Shown here in pieces: positions 9,038-18,266 of a DNA stretch of 64,000 bases (positions are counted from its first letter, which is position 1; each line of letters starts with the position of its first letter). This stretch comes from Pseudomonas sp. ACN8. GTDB lineage: Bacteria > Pseudomonadota > Gammaproteobacteria > Pseudomonadales > Pseudomonadaceae. The stretch spans positions 27,846 to 91,845 of the forward strand of contig NZ_MRCS01000025.1 in the NCBI RefSeq assembly GCF_002303925.1, given 5' to 3'. The notes beneath the pieces are model-generated. The model did no database searches, was not told where the DNA came from, and saw only the letters and a program-made list of their open reading frames with translations. A program made the translations under genes and the position numbers.

Positions 9038-10011
9038 TACATTACTCCCGCACGCAGCAAGTCGTGCATGTTCAAGGCGCCGACCGGGCGGTCTTCACGG
9101 TCGACCACGACCAGCGCGTTGATTTTATGGTCTTCCATGATTTTCAGCGCTTCGGCGGCGAGCATCTCGGCGCGGGCGGTCTTGCCGTGTGCAGTCATGA
9201 CCTGGTCGATGGTAGCGCTATGGATGTCGATGCTACGGTCCAGCGTGCGACGCAAGTCACCGTCGGTAAAGATCCCGGCCAGCTTTCCATCGGCTTCCAG
9301 GATCACGGTCATGCCCAGGCCTTTGCGGGTCATTTCCATTAGCGCGTCCTTCAGCAGGGTGCCGCGCTGTACTTGCGGCAGCTCTTGCCCGGCGTGCATG
9401 ACATTTTCCACTTTCAGCAGCAGGCGTCGGCCCAGGGCGCCACCAGGATGGGAAAAGGCGAAGTCTTCGGCGGTAAAGCCGCGGGCTTCCAGCAGCGCAA
9501 CGGCCAGGGCGTCGCCCATGACCAGAGCGGCGGTGGTCGATGAAGTGGGTGCCAGGTTCAACGGGCAGGCTTCGTGTTCGACGTGAACATTCAGGTTGAC
9601 CTCGGCGGCCTTGGCCAGCGGCGAGTCAGGGTTGCCGGTCACGCTGATCAACTGGATGCCCAGGCGCTTGATCAGTGGCAGCAGGGTCACGATTTCATTG
9701 GTGGAGCCGGAGTTCGAGAGCGCCAGAATGATGTCGTCGCGGGTAATCATGCCCATGTCACCGTGGCTGGCTTCAGCCGGGTGCACAAAAAACGCCGTGG
9801 TGCCGGTGCTGGCCAGGGTTGCGGCAATCTTGTTGCCGATGTGCCCCGACTTACCCATGCCGACCACGACCACGCGGCCTTTGCTGGCCAGAATCATCTC
9901 GCAAGCGCGTACGAAATCTGCGTCGATATGGGGTAGCAGGCCTTGCACGGCTTCTACCTCGAGGCGGATGGTGCGTTGTGCCGATTGAATCAGGTCGCTG
10001 GATTGGCTCAT
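9037..10011 (-). CDS. kdsD: D-arabinose-5-phosphate isomerase
   Basis: Converts ribulose-5-phosphate to arabinose-5-phosphate, the first committed precursor of Kdo. From ATG 10011 (MSQSSDLIQSA) it has 324 residues: an N-terminal SIS sugar-isomerase domain (GMGKSGHIGNKIAATLASTG) and two C-terminal CBS domains. An in-frame ATG 63 bases upstream lacks a good ribosome site. It is first in the kdsD-kdsC-lptC-lptA-lptB operon and divergent from mlaF. Confidence 0.95.
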   Translation of the reverse strand: MSQSSDLIQSAQRTIRLEVEAVQGLLPHIDADFVRACEMILASKGRVVVVGMGKSGHIGNKIAATLASTGTTAFFVHPAEASHGDMGMITRDDIILALSNSGSTNEIVTLLPLIKRLGIQLISVTGNPDSPLAKAAEVNLNVHVEHEACPLNLAPTSSTTAALVMGDALAVALLEARGFTAEDFAFSHPGGALGRRLLLKVENVMHAGQELPQVQRGTLLKDALMEMTRKGLGMTVILEADGKLAGIFTDGDLRRTLDRSIDIHSATIDQVMTAHGKTARAEMLAAEALKIMEDHKINALVVVDREDRPVGALNMHDLLRAGVM

Positions 10012-10286
10012 GTCAGAAATCGTATAGCCTGATGAAAAGGCGGCGATTATAGCGGTTATGATCGAATCCCTCACGCTAGTTCGTCGCGCATTGTCATCCT
10101 TGTTGCCGGAAACCTTCTAAACGGGGCTTTCAAGCTGTCATGCAGTTGAACATGTCCTGGCTTTGGCCTTGGGCGCGCAGCCTTTGCAGTGATATAGTTC
10201 GCCGCCAGTTCGGCCTGCCCGGGAGGTATGTGCTTTCGTCAGAAAGCCAGGCGTCCAAGTGAGAGGCTGCATCGCAAGGAGTTTAG

Positions 10287-11096
10287 ATGAGTGCCGATAA
10301 CGCCTACGCGGTCGAGCTGAAGGGACTGTCCTTCAAGCGCGGTGCGCGCAGCATTTTCAATAATGTCGATATCCGTATCCCGCGCGGCAAGGTCACCGGC
10401 ATCATGGGGCCTTCCGGGTGTGGCAAGACCACGCTCCTGCGTCTGATGGGCGCCCAGCTGCGGCCCACCAAGGGTGAAGTCTGGGTCAACGGTCAGAACC
10501 TGCCGAAACTGTCGCGCAGCGACCTGTTCGATGCGCGCAAGCACATGGGCGTGTTGTTTCAGAGCGGCGCACTGTTTACTGACCTCGATGTCTTCGAGAA
10601 CGTCGCTTTTCCGTTGCGGGTTCACACGCAACTGCCGGAAGAAATGATCCGTGACATCGTCCTGCTCAAGCTGCAGGCCGTGGGCTTGCGCGGTGCCATC
10701 GAACTGATGCCTGACGAGCTTTCCGGCGGCATGAAGCGCCGTGTTGCGCTGGCCCGGGCGATCGCTCTCGATCCACAGATCCTCATGTACGACGAGCCGT
10801 TTGTCGGCCAGGACCCCATCGCAATGGGCGTTCTGGTGCGCCTGATTCGTTTGCTCAACGATGCGCTGGGCATCACCAGCATCGTGGTATCCCACGATCT
10901 GGCCGAGACCGCGAGCATTGCCGATTACATTTATGTGGTGGGCGATGGTCAGGTGTTGGGGCAGGGTACGCCGGACGAGTTGATGAACTCGGATGAACCG
11001 CGCATTCGCCAGTTCATGACCGGCGAACCCGATGGCCCGGTGCCGTACCACTTTCCAGCGACGGATTACCGCGCAGATCTTCTGGGGAAGCGCTGA
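10287..11096 (+). CDS. mlaF: Phospholipid transport ABC ATPase MlaF (Ttg2A)
   Basis: ATPase of the MlaFEDB complex, which keeps outer-membrane lipid asymmetry by moving phospholipids between membranes. Walker A GPSGCGKTT, signature LSGGMKRR and Walker B ILMYDEPFVG are present in 269 residues. AAGGAG lies ahead of the ATG. It is first gene of mlaFEDCB. In pseudomonads the same genes are known as ttg2 and affect solvent and antibiotic tolerance. Confidence 0.96.
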   Translation: MSADNAYAVELKGLSFKRGARSIFNNVDIRIPRGKVTGIMGPSGCGKTTLLRLMGAQLRPTKGEVWVNGQNLPKLSRSDLFDARKHMGVLFQSGALFTDLDVFENVAFPLRVHTQLPEEMIRDIVLLKLQAVGLRGAIELMPDELSGGMKRRVALARAIALDPQILMYDEPFVGQDPIAMGVLVRLIRLLNDALGITSIVVSHDLAETASIADYIYVVGDGQVLGQGTPDELMNSDEPRIRQFMTGEPDGPVPYHFPATDYRADLLGKR

Positions 11097-11893
11097 TGCG
11101 CAGAATTTCATTGATAGAACGCGTTCGCCGCTTCGGCCAGGCCGGCATCGATGTGCTGGCGGTGTTCGGGCGTTCGAGCCTGTTCCTGTTCCATGCCTTG
11201 CTCGGCCGGGGCGGTATCGGTGGCGGCTTCGGGCTGCTGGTCAAGCAGTTGCATTCGGTGGGCGTGATGTCCCTGGTGATCATCGTGGTCTCCGGGGTGT
11301 TCATCGGTATGGTGCTGGCGCTGCAGGGCTTCAACATTCTTTCCAGCTATGGTTCAGAGCAGGCCGTCGGGCAGATGGTGGCGCTGACGCTGCTGCGTGA
11401 GCTGGGGCCGGTGGTGACCGCCTTGCTGTTCGCCGGGCGCGCAGGTTCGGCGTTGACCGCCGAAATCGGCAACATGAAGTCCACCGAGCAGTTGTCCAGC
11501 CTGGAAATGATCGGGGTCGACCCGCTCAAGTACATCATCGCGCCACGCTTGTGGGCCGGTTTCATTTCCCTGCCGGTGCTGGCGATGATTTTCAGCGTGG
11601 TGGGTATCTGGGGCGGCTCGTGGGTGGCGGTCGACTGGCTGGGAGTCTATGAAGGTTCCTATTGGTCGAACATGCAGAACAGCGTGACGTTCACCGAAGA
11701 CGTACTCAACGGGATCGTCAAAAGCGTCGTCTTTGCCTTTGTCGTGACCTGGATCGCCGTATTCCAAGGCTATGACTGCGAACCCACTTCCGAGGGGATC
11801 AGTCGTGCCACTACCAAGACCGTTGTGTATGCCTCGTTGGCAGTACTCGGCCTGGACTTTATTCTGACCGCCTTGATGTTTGGAGATTTCTGA
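11096..11893 (+). CDS. mlaE: Phospholipid ABC transporter permease MlaE (Ttg2B)
   Basis: Inner-membrane permease of the Mla complex. It has 265 residues with several membrane spans and the family segments LTLLRELGPVVTALLFAGRAGSALTAE and EGISRATTKTVV. The start overlaps the mlaF stop by one base and the end overlaps mlaD by one base, which indicates translational coupling and a fixed subunit ratio. Confidence 0.96.
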   Translation: MRRISLIERVRRFGQAGIDVLAVFGRSSLFLFHALLGRGGIGGGFGLLVKQLHSVGVMSLVIIVVSGVFIGMVLALQGFNILSSYGSEQAVGQMVALTLLRELGPVVTALLFAGRAGSALTAEIGNMKSTEQLSSLEMIGVDPLKYIIAPRLWAGFISLPVLAMIFSVVGIWGGSWVAVDWLGVYEGSYWSNMQNSVTFTEDVLNGIVKSVVFAFVVTWIAVFQGYDCEPTSEGISRATTKTVVYASLAVLGLDFILTALMFGDF

Positions 11894-12360
11894 TGCAAAA
11901 CCGCACCCTGGAAATCGGTGTCGGCCTTTTCTTGCTGGCTGGCATCCTGGCTTTGCTCTTGTTGGCGTTGCGGGTCAGTGGTCTGTCCCCGACTTCGAGC
12001 ACCGACACGTATAAACTTTACGCCTACTTCGACAATATCGCCGGTTTGACGGTCAGAGCAAAGGTGACCATGGCCGGTGTGACCATCGGCAAGGTCACGG
12101 CCATCGATCTGGATCGCGACAGTTTCACCGGTCGGGTGACCATGCAGCTGGAAAAACGCATCGATAATCTGCCGGCGGACTCCACTGCATCTATCCTGAC
12201 CGCTGGCCTGTTGGGCGAGAAGTACATCGGCATCAGCGTGGGCGGGGAAGACACCCTGCTCAAGGATGGTGGAACCATCCATGACACGCAGTCATCGCTG
12301 GTGCTCGAAGACCTGATCGGTAAATTCCTGCTCAATACCGTTAGCAAAGAAGCTAAATGA
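11893..12360 (+). CDS. mlaD: MCE-domain phospholipid-binding protein MlaD (Ttg2C)
   Basis: Membrane-anchored periplasmic subunit whose MCE domains form a hexameric ring that passes lipids between MlaE and MlaC. One N-terminal membrane segment (VGLFLLAGILALLLLAL) is followed by the MCE domain (YFDNIAGLTVRAKVTMAGVTIGKV). At 155 residues it is normal for this single-MCE family. Confidence 0.95.
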   Translation: MQNRTLEIGVGLFLLAGILALLLLALRVSGLSPTSSTDTYKLYAYFDNIAGLTVRAKVTMAGVTIGKVTAIDLDRDSFTGRVTMQLEKRIDNLPADSTASILTAGLLGEKYIGISVGGEDTLLKDGGTIHDTQSSLVLEDLIGKFLLNTVSKEAK

Positions 12361-12371
12361 GGAACAGTTAA

Positions 12372-13025
12372 ATGATCTCTACCTTGCGACGTGGCCTGTT
12401 GGTAATGCTCGCGGTGTTTCCGTTGGTGTCCCATGCCGTGGCGGCGCCTTCGGCGCACGATCTGGTGCAGGACACAACCAACCGTATGCTCGCGGACCTG
12501 GCTGCAAACAAAGAGAAGTACAAGCAGGACCCGCAGGACTTCTATACGGCGCTGAACAACATCGTCGGGCCGGTTGTGGATGCCGAGGGCATTTCCAAGA
12601 GCATCATGACGGTCAAATACTCTAAGAAAGCTACGCCTGCGCAAATGAAGACCTTCGAAGAAAACTTCAAGAAGGGTCTGTTCCAGTTCTACGGCAATGC
12701 CCTGCTGGAGTACAACAACCAGGGCATCACCGTTGAACCGGCCAAAGACGAGTCGGGCGACCGTACCAGCGTTGGCATGACCGTCAAGGGCAGCAGCGGC
12801 GCGATCTATCCAGTGTCCTACACGCTGGAAAAGATCAACGGCGAGTGGAAGCTGCGTAACGTCATCATCAACGGCATCAACATCGGCAAGCTGTTCCGCG
12901 ATCAGTTCGCCGATGCGATGCAGCGTAATGGCAACGACCTGGACAAGACCATCAACGGTTGGGCCGGGGAAGTCGCCAAGGCCAAGGAAGCCACCGACAA
13001 GAAGCCGGAGCAGTCAGCCCAATGA
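12372..13025 (+). CDS. mlaC: Periplasmic phospholipid carrier MlaC (Ttg2D)
   Basis: Soluble periplasmic shuttle that carries phospholipids between the MlaD ring and the outer-membrane MlaA. A signal peptide ends near HAVAA (about residue 25), followed by the Tol_Tol_Ttg2 domain. The total is 217 residues. Its TGA overlaps the mlaB ATG (ATGA), so mlaB translation is likely coupled. Confidence 0.95.
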   Translation: MISTLRRGLLVMLAVFPLVSHAVAAPSAHDLVQDTTNRMLADLAANKEKYKQDPQDFYTALNNIVGPVVDAEGISKSIMTVKYSKKATPAQMKTFEENFKKGLFQFYGNALLEYNNQGITVEPAKDESGDRTSVGMTVKGSSGAIYPVSYTLEKINGEWKLRNVIINGINIGKLFRDQFADAMQRNGNDLDKTINGWAGEVAKAKEATDKKPEQSAQ

Positions 13026-13327
13026 GTGAGTCGGCAGTCCAGATGGACGAAGCGGGCGAGCTGCTCCTTAGTGGCGTGCTGGATTACCGCAGCGGCCCTG
13101 GCCTGCGCGAGCAGGGCAAGGCGCTGATCAAGGCCAGCAAGGCTGCGGCGCTGGTGGTCGATTGCTCGGCGGTGACCAAGTCCAGCAGTGTCGGTTTGTC
13201 GTTGCTGCTGTGCTTTATCCGAGATGCGCAGGCAGCCGGCAAGACCCTGAGCATCCACGGGATGCCCGAAGACATGCGTGAAATCGCTCAGGTCAGCGAG
13301 CTGACCGAGCTGTTGGCGCATCCCTAA
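13022..13327 (+). CDS. mlaB: STAS-domain protein MlaB
   Basis: Cytoplasmic STAS-domain subunit that stabilises and activates MlaF. From ATG 13022 (MSESAVQMDEAG) it has 101 residues. The STAS signature appears as VVDCSAVTKSSSVGLSLLL. An upstream in-frame ATG lies inside mlaC and is less likely than the coupled ATGA start. Confidence 0.92.
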   Translation: MSESAVQMDEAGELLLSGVLDYRSGPGLREQGKALIKASKAAALVVDCSAVTKSSSVGLSLLLCFIRDAQAAGKTLSIHGMPEDMREIAQVSELTELLAHP

Positions 13328-13342
13328 CCCGCATCTATGAAC

Positions 13343-13395
13343 AAGCCCCCCGTCCGAGTCCTGCTTGGCGGGGTTCGCAGGCGCGGGGCTTTTTT
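13343..13395 (+). terminator. Terminator between mlaB and the bolA-like gene
   Basis: GC-rich inverted arms AAGCCCC (from 13343) and GGGGCTT, followed by a T6 run ending at 13395. An inner GGCGGGG/CCCCCCG pairing is also possible. It ends the mla operon ahead of the bolA-like gene. Confidence 0.7.
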
Positions 13396-13441
13396 GTATG
13401 ATGTCCGACCCGCGCGCACAGGGCGCCGATTGAGGTTGAGC

Positions 13442-13681
13442 ATGCAGGCCAACGAAGTTAAGAGCTTTCTTGAAGGAAAGCTGCCCGGAACGAAAGTGGA
13501 AGTCGAGGGCGAAGGCTGCAATTTCCAGCTGAACGTGATTAGCGATGAACTGGCGGCGTTGAGCCCGGTGAAGCGTCAGCAGCAGGTCTATGCCCATTTG
13601 AACCCATGGATCACCGATGGCAGCATCCATGCGGTCACTATGAAATTTTTCAGCAGCGCGGCCTGGGCCGAGCGCACCTGA
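13442..13681 (+). CDS. BolA/IbaG family protein
   Basis: A 79-residue protein with the BolA fold, of the acid-inducible IbaG/YrbA subtype normally found beside the mla genes and murA. The conserved VYAHLNPWI segment and a near-C-terminal TMKFFS strand support the call. Family members bind monothiol glutaredoxins with a shared Fe-S cluster. ATG 13442 (MQANEVK) gives the normal family length. An open extension upstream runs through the terminator and is rejected. Confidence 0.88.
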   Translation: MQANEVKSFLEGKLPGTKVEVEGEGCNFQLNVISDELAALSPVKRQQQVYAHLNPWITDGSIHAVTMKFFSSAAWAERT

Positions 13682-13703
13682 GCCCAAGGGCGTCGAGATT
13701 CTT

Positions 13704-14969
13704 ATGGATAAATTGATTATTACTGGCGGTGCTCGTCTTGACGGCGAAATCCGCATCTCCGGGGCAAAGAACTCTGCCTTGCCGATCCTGGCTGCCACTT
13801 TGCTGTGCGATGGCCCGGTGACCGTGGCCAACCTGCCGCACCTGCACGACATCACCACCATGATCGAGCTGTTCGGGCGCATGGGTATTGAACCTGTGAT
13901 CGACGAGAAACTCGCCGTCGAAATCGACCCGCGCACCATCAAGACGCTGATCGCACCGTACGAACTGGTTAAGACCATGCGTGCGTCGATCCTGGTGCTG
14001 GGCCCGATGGTTGCCCGTTTCGGTGAAGCCGAAGTCGCCTTGCCTGGCGGTTGCGCCATCGGTTCGCGTCCGGTTGACCTGCACATCCGTGGCCTGGAAG
14101 CCATGGGTGCGGTCATCGACGTCGAAGGCGGCTACATCAAGGCCAAGGCGCCTGAAGGCGGCCTGCGCGGTGCGCACTTCTTCTTCGATACCGTCAGTGT
14201 GACCGGTACCGAAAACATCATGATGGCTGCCGCCCTGGCCAAGGGCCGTAGCGTGCTGGCCAACGCGGCGCGCGAGCCGGAAGTGGTCGACCTGGCGAAC
14301 TTCCTGAACGCCATGGGCGCCAAGGTTTCCGGCGCCGGCACCGACACCATCACCATCGATGGCGTCGAGCGTCTGCACACCACCACTTATAAAGTAATGC
14401 CCGACCGTATCGAAACCGGCACCTACCTGGTGGCGGCGGCGGTGACCGGTGGTCGTGTGAAGGTCAAGGATACGGATCCGACTATCCTCGAAGCCGTTCT
14501 GGAAAAACTCCGTGAGTCCGGTGCCGAAATCACCTGCGGCGAAGACTGGATCGAGCTGAACATGCACGGCAAGCGTCCGAAAGCCGTCAACGTGCGGACC
14601 GCTCCGTACCCGGCGTTCCCGACCGACATGCAGGCGCAGTTCATCTCCCTCAACGCCATTGCCGAAGGCACTGGTGCCGTGATCGAGACGATCTTCGAAA
14701 ACCGCTTCATGCACGTTTACGAACTGCACCGCATGGGCGCTCACATCCAGGTCGAAGGCAACACCGCGATCGTTACCGGGATCGAAAAGCTCAAGGGCGC
14801 GCCAGTCATGGCCACCGACCTGCGTGCTTCGGCCAGCCTGGTGATCTCGGCGCTGATCGCCGAAGGCGATACCCTGATCGATCGCATCTACCACATAGAC
14901 CGTGGTTACGAGTGCATCGAAGAGAAACTGCAGATGCTCGGCGCCAAGATCCGCCGCGTACCGGGCTAG
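13704..14969 (+). CDS. murA: UDP-N-acetylglucosamine 1-carboxyvinyltransferase
   Basis: First committed step of peptidoglycan synthesis: transfers enolpyruvate from PEP to UDP-GlcNAc. The fosfomycin-target cysteine is Cys117 in LPGGCAIG. The N-terminal GGARLDGEIRISGAKN and the 421-residue length are typical. It lies between the bolA-like gene and hisG, the usual Pseudomonas order. Confidence 0.98.
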   Translation: MDKLIITGGARLDGEIRISGAKNSALPILAATLLCDGPVTVANLPHLHDITTMIELFGRMGIEPVIDEKLAVEIDPRTIKTLIAPYELVKTMRASILVLGPMVARFGEAEVALPGGCAIGSRPVDLHIRGLEAMGAVIDVEGGYIKAKAPEGGLRGAHFFFDTVSVTGTENIMMAAALAKGRSVLANAAREPEVVDLANFLNAMGAKVSGAGTDTITIDGVERLHTTTYKVMPDRIETGTYLVAAAVTGGRVKVKDTDPTILEAVLEKLRESGAEITCGEDWIELNMHGKRPKAVNVRTAPYPAFPTDMQAQFISLNAIAEGTGAVIETIFENRFMHVYELHRMGAHIQVEGNTAIVTGIEKLKGAPVMATDLRASASLVISALIAEGDTLIDRIYHIDRGYECIEEKLQMLGAKIRRVPG

Positions 14970-15016
14970 TTTCTGCTGCATGGGCATAAGGATGTGCCCG
15001 TTGAATTGTTGTAAAG

Positions 15017-15037
15017 TCGAGCCGGTTTCCGGCTCGA
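15017..15037. repeat. Perfect inverted repeat upstream of hisG
   Basis: Arms TCGAGCCGG and CCGGCTCGA with a 3-base loop, lying between murA and hisG about 60 bases before the hisG start. No T run follows, so it is not an evident terminator. It may be an RNA structure in the hisG leader or a protein-binding site. Confidence 0.5.
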
Positions 15038-15097
15038 TGTGTGTCCGGCGCCATTTGCGACCGGGCATGAGTACCTTGATAAGGACTGACGTTTCCC

Positions 15098-15733
15098 ATG
15101 TTGACCATCGCACTGTCCAAGGGCCGCATCCTTGACGACACCCTGCCGCTTCTGGCTGAAGCGGGCATCGTGCCGACCGAGAATCCGGACAAGAGCCGCA
15201 AGCTGATCATTCCCACGACCCAGGAAGATGTACGCCTGCTGATCGTGCGCGCCACCGACGTGCCGACTTACGTCGAACATGGTGCCGCCGACCTCGGTGT
15301 CGCCGGTAAAGATGTGCTGATGGAATATGGTGGCCAGGGCCTGTACGAGCCTCTGGACCTGCAAATTGCCCAGTGCAAGTTGATGACGGCCGGCAAGGTC
15401 GGTGCAGTCGAGCCCAAGGGGCGTCTGCGCATCGCCACCAAGTTCGTCAACGTTGCCAAGCGTTATTACGCTGAACAGGGTCGTCAGGTCGACATCATCA
15501 AGCTGTACGGCTCGATGGAACTGGCACCGCTGATCGGCCTTGCCGACAAGATCATCGACGTGGTCGACACCGGCAACACGCTGAGGGCCAACGGCCTGGA
15601 ACCACAGGATTTCATTGCGGCCATCAGCTCCCGGCTGATCGTCAACAAAGCATCGATGAAGATGCAGCACGCCCGTATCCAGGCGTTGATCGACACCCTG
15701 CGCAAGGCAGTGGAGTCTCGACACCGCGGCTGA
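15098..15733 (+). CDS. hisG: ATP phosphoribosyltransferase, short form
   Basis: First step of histidine synthesis: joins ATP and PRPP. The 211-residue length marks the short HisG-S form, which lacks the C-terminal regulatory domain and by family knowledge requires the HisZ subunit. hisZ is not in this window. The LSKGRILDDTLPLL start and the DVVDTGNTLRANGL PRPP-binding motif are clear. Confidence 0.97.
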   Translation: MLTIALSKGRILDDTLPLLAEAGIVPTENPDKSRKLIIPTTQEDVRLLIVRATDVPTYVEHGAADLGVAGKDVLMEYGGQGLYEPLDLQIAQCKLMTAGKVGAVEPKGRLRIATKFVNVAKRYYAEQGRQVDIIKLYGSMELAPLIGLADKIIDVVDTGNTLRANGLEPQDFIAAISSRLIVNKASMKMQHARIQALIDTLRKAVESRHRG

Positions 15734-15740
15734 TTCACCT

Positions 15741-15759
15741 GCGCGACGTTAAGTCGCGC
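15741..15759 (+). other. Hairpin just after hisG
   Basis: Arms GCGCGAC (15741-15747) and GTCGCGC (15753-15759) pair perfectly over a 5-base loop, 8 bases beyond the hisG stop. There is no T run. It precedes a stronger terminator-like hairpin at 15787. Confidence 0.5.
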
Positions 15760-15786
15760 CCGTCTATCCGCCTCATAGCCAGAATT

Positions 15787-15836
15787 CTCAGGTGCCCAAG
15801 CGGATGGAGTGCTAGCTTCGGGCGCCTGAGTTTTTG
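15787..15836 (+). terminator. Terminator-like hairpin between hisG and hisD
   Basis: 11-base arms CTCAGGTGCCC (15787-15797) and GGGCGCCTGAG (15820-15830, one G-T wobble), followed by TTTTTG. It has the form of an intrinsic terminator. It lies inside the hisG-hisD-hisC gene group, so it either separates transcripts or acts as an attenuator. Confidence 0.75.
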
Positions 15837-15858
15837 CCATTCCTATGAGGCTCTCGCT

Positions 15859-17196
15859 ATGACCGCACCGACTGCAATTCGCCGACTCAACGCTGCTGAC
15901 CCGGATTTCGCGCATCATCTGGATCATCTGCTGAGCTGGGAAAGTGTGTCTGACGACTCGGTCAATCAGCGGGTGCTGGACATCATCAAGGCCGTGCGTG
16001 AGCGCGGTGACGCGGCACTGGTGGACTTTACCCGCCAGTTCGACGGCCTGGACGTGAAGTCCATGGCCGACCTGATTCTGCCGCGCGAGCGTCTGGAGCT
16101 GGCGCTGACCCGCATCTCCGTGCCTCAGCGCGAAGCCCTGGAAGTCGCCGCGGCTCGTGTGCGTAGCTACCACGAAAAACAGAAGCAGGACTCCTGGAGC
16201 TACACCGAGGCCGACGGCACCGTGCTGGGCCAGAAAGTCACGCCGCTGGACCGCGCCGGTCTGTACGTGCCAGGCGGCAAGGCGTCGTACCCGTCGTCGG
16301 TATTGATGAACGCGATTCCGGCCAAGGTCGCCGGCGTCACCGAAGTGGTCATGGTGGTACCGACCCCGCGCGGTGAAATCAATGAACTGGTGCTGGCCGC
16401 TGCCTGCATCGCCGGTGTCGACCGCGTGTTCACCATCGGTGGTGCTCAAGCCGTTGCCGCATTGGCTTACGGCACCGAAAGCGTGCCGAAGGTCGACAAG
16501 GTCGTTGGGCCGGGCAACATCTATGTTGCCACCGCCAAGCGCCACGTGTTTGGCCAGGTCGGTATCGACATGATCGCAGGTCCCTCCGAGATCCTCGTGG
16601 TGTGCGACGGCCAGACCGATCCGGACTGGATCGCCATGGACCTGTTCTCCCAGGCCGAGCACGACGAAGACGCCCAGGCAATCCTGGTCAGCCCCGACGC
16701 CGAGTTCCTCGACAAAGTCGCCGCCAGCATCGCCAAACTGATGCCAACCATGGAACGCGCCGCGATCATCGAAACCTCGATCAATGGCCGTGGTGCGCTG
16801 ATCAAGGTTCGCGACATGGAGCAAGCCATCGAAGTGGCCAACCGCATCGCGCCGGAGCACCTCGAATTGTCCGTTGCCGATCCACAAGCCTGGCTGCCGC
16901 AGATCCGCCACGCCGGTGCGATCTTCATGGGGCGTCACACCTCCGAGGCCCTGGGCGACTACTGCGCAGGTCCCAACCACGTGTTGCCGACCTCCGGCAC
17001 TGCGCGCTTTTCTTCGCCGCTGGGCGTGTATGACTTCCAGAAACGTTCGTCGATCATCTTCTGCTCCGAGCAGGGCGCGTCCGTACTGGGCAAGACCGCT
17101 TCCGTGCTGGCCCGTGGCGAGTCGCTGACCGCTCACGCTCGCAGCGCCGAATACCGCATCGTTGACGAGCTCTTTAATGAAGAGCAGGGGGAGTGA
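15859..17196 (+). CDS. hisD: Histidinol dehydrogenase
   Basis: Oxidises L-histidinol to L-histidine in two NAD-dependent steps using a bound zinc. The 445-residue sequence contains the family signature region GPSEILVVCDGQTDPDWIA and the metal/catalytic GPNHVLPTSGTARF and RIAPEHLEL segments. It is separated from hisG by 125 bases that hold two hairpins. It lies 2 bases upstream of hisC. Confidence 0.97.
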   Translation: MTAPTAIRRLNAADPDFAHHLDHLLSWESVSDDSVNQRVLDIIKAVRERGDAALVDFTRQFDGLDVKSMADLILPRERLELALTRISVPQREALEVAAARVRSYHEKQKQDSWSYTEADGTVLGQKVTPLDRAGLYVPGGKASYPSSVLMNAIPAKVAGVTEVVMVVPTPRGEINELVLAAACIAGVDRVFTIGGAQAVAALAYGTESVPKVDKVVGPGNIYVATAKRHVFGQVGIDMIAGPSEILVVCDGQTDPDWIAMDLFSQAEHDEDAQAILVSPDAEFLDKVAASIAKLMPTMERAAIIETSINGRGALIKVRDMEQAIEVANRIAPEHLELSVADPQAWLPQIRHAGAIFMGRHTSEALGDYCAGPNHVLPTSGTARFSSPLGVYDFQKRSSIIFCSEQGASVLGKTASVLARGESLTAHARSAEYRIVDELFNEEQGE

Positions 17197-17198
17197 AC

Positions 17199-18251
17199 AT
17201 GAGTAAATTCTGGAGCCCGTTCGTCAAGAATCTGGTGCCTTACGTGCCGGGCGAACAGCCAAAACTGGCAAAGCTGGTGAAACTCAACACCAACGAAAAC
17301 CCGTACGGTCCATCGCCGAAAGCCTTGGCTGCGATGCAAACCGAACTCAATGACAACCTGCGCCTGTACCCGGACCCCAATAGCGATCTGCTGAAGAACG
17401 CGGTCGCCAAATACTATGGCGTGCGGAGCAACCAGGTGTTCCTCGGCAACGGTTCCGATGAAGTGCTGGCGCACATCTTCCACGGTTTGCTGCAGCACGA
17501 TCAGCCGCTGCTGTTCCCGGACATCAGCTACAGCTTCTACCCGGTCTACTGCGGGTTGTACGGCATCAAGTTCGACGCGGTGCCGCTGGACGAGCAGTTC
17601 CAGATCAACCCGACGGACTACGCCAGGCCGAACGGCGGGATCATCTTCCCCAATCCGAACGCACCGACCGGCTGCCTGTTGGCGCTGGAGGCGGTGGAGC
17701 AGATTCTCAAGGCCAGCCCGGATTCCGTGGTGGTGGTGGATGAGGCCTACATCGACTTCGGCGGTGAGACGGCAATCTCCCTGGTGGACCGTTATCCGAA
17801 CCTGCTGGTGACCCAGACCCTGTCCAAGTCCCGCTCCCTGGCGGGTCTACGGGTTGGTTTGGCGGTCGGCCATCCGGACCTGATCGAAGCGCTGGAGCGG
17901 ATCAAGAACAGCTTCAACTCCTATCCGCTGGACCGCATGGCGAATGTCGGCGCTGCCGCGGCGTTCGAGGATCGCGAGTATTTCGACAAGACCTGCCGGT
18001 TGGTGATCGAGAATCGCGAGAAGGTCGTTGCACAGTTGGAGGAGAAGGGTTTTGAAGTGCTGCCATCGGCGGCGAACTTCATTTTTGCCCGTCATCCCCG
18101 GTACGATGCGGCGGGGCTTGCGGCGAAGTTGCGTGAGCAAGGCGTGATCGTCCGGCACTTCAAGCAGGAGCGGATTGCCCAGTTCCTGCGGATCTCCATC
18201 GGCACGCCTGAGCAGAATCAGGCGCTGATCGACGGCCTTGGCGATCTCTAA
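17199..18251 (+). CDS. hisC: Histidinol-phosphate aminotransferase
   Basis: PLP-dependent transfer of an amino group to imidazole acetol phosphate. The 350-residue protein starts at ATG 17199 after AGCAGGGGGAG. An in-frame GTG at 17193 overlaps the hisD stop and is less likely. The Schiff-base lysine lies in TLSKSRSLAGLRVG, and VVVDEAYIDF carries the PLP-contacting Asp/Tyr. Translation is probably coupled to hisD. Confidence 0.96.
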   Translation: MSKFWSPFVKNLVPYVPGEQPKLAKLVKLNTNENPYGPSPKALAAMQTELNDNLRLYPDPNSDLLKNAVAKYYGVRSNQVFLGNGSDEVLAHIFHGLLQHDQPLLFPDISYSFYPVYCGLYGIKFDAVPLDEQFQINPTDYARPNGGIIFPNPNAPTGCLLALEAVEQILKASPDSVVVVDEAYIDFGGETAISLVDRYPNLLVTQTLSKSRSLAGLRVGLAVGHPDLIEALERIKNSFNSYPLDRMANVGAAAAFEDREYFDKTCRLVIENREKVVAQLEEKGFEVLPSAANFIFARHPRYDAAGLAAKLREQGVIVRHFKQERIAQFLRISIGTPEQNQALIDGLGDL

Positions 18252-18266
18252 AACGCCACTTCCCCC

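Noticed and set aside
13650..15113. A 487-codon minus-strand open frame
   Set aside because: Antisense to murA, whose motifs and length are complete.
15484..17136. A 550-codon minus-strand open frame
   Set aside because: Antisense to hisD and the end of hisG, which are unambiguous.
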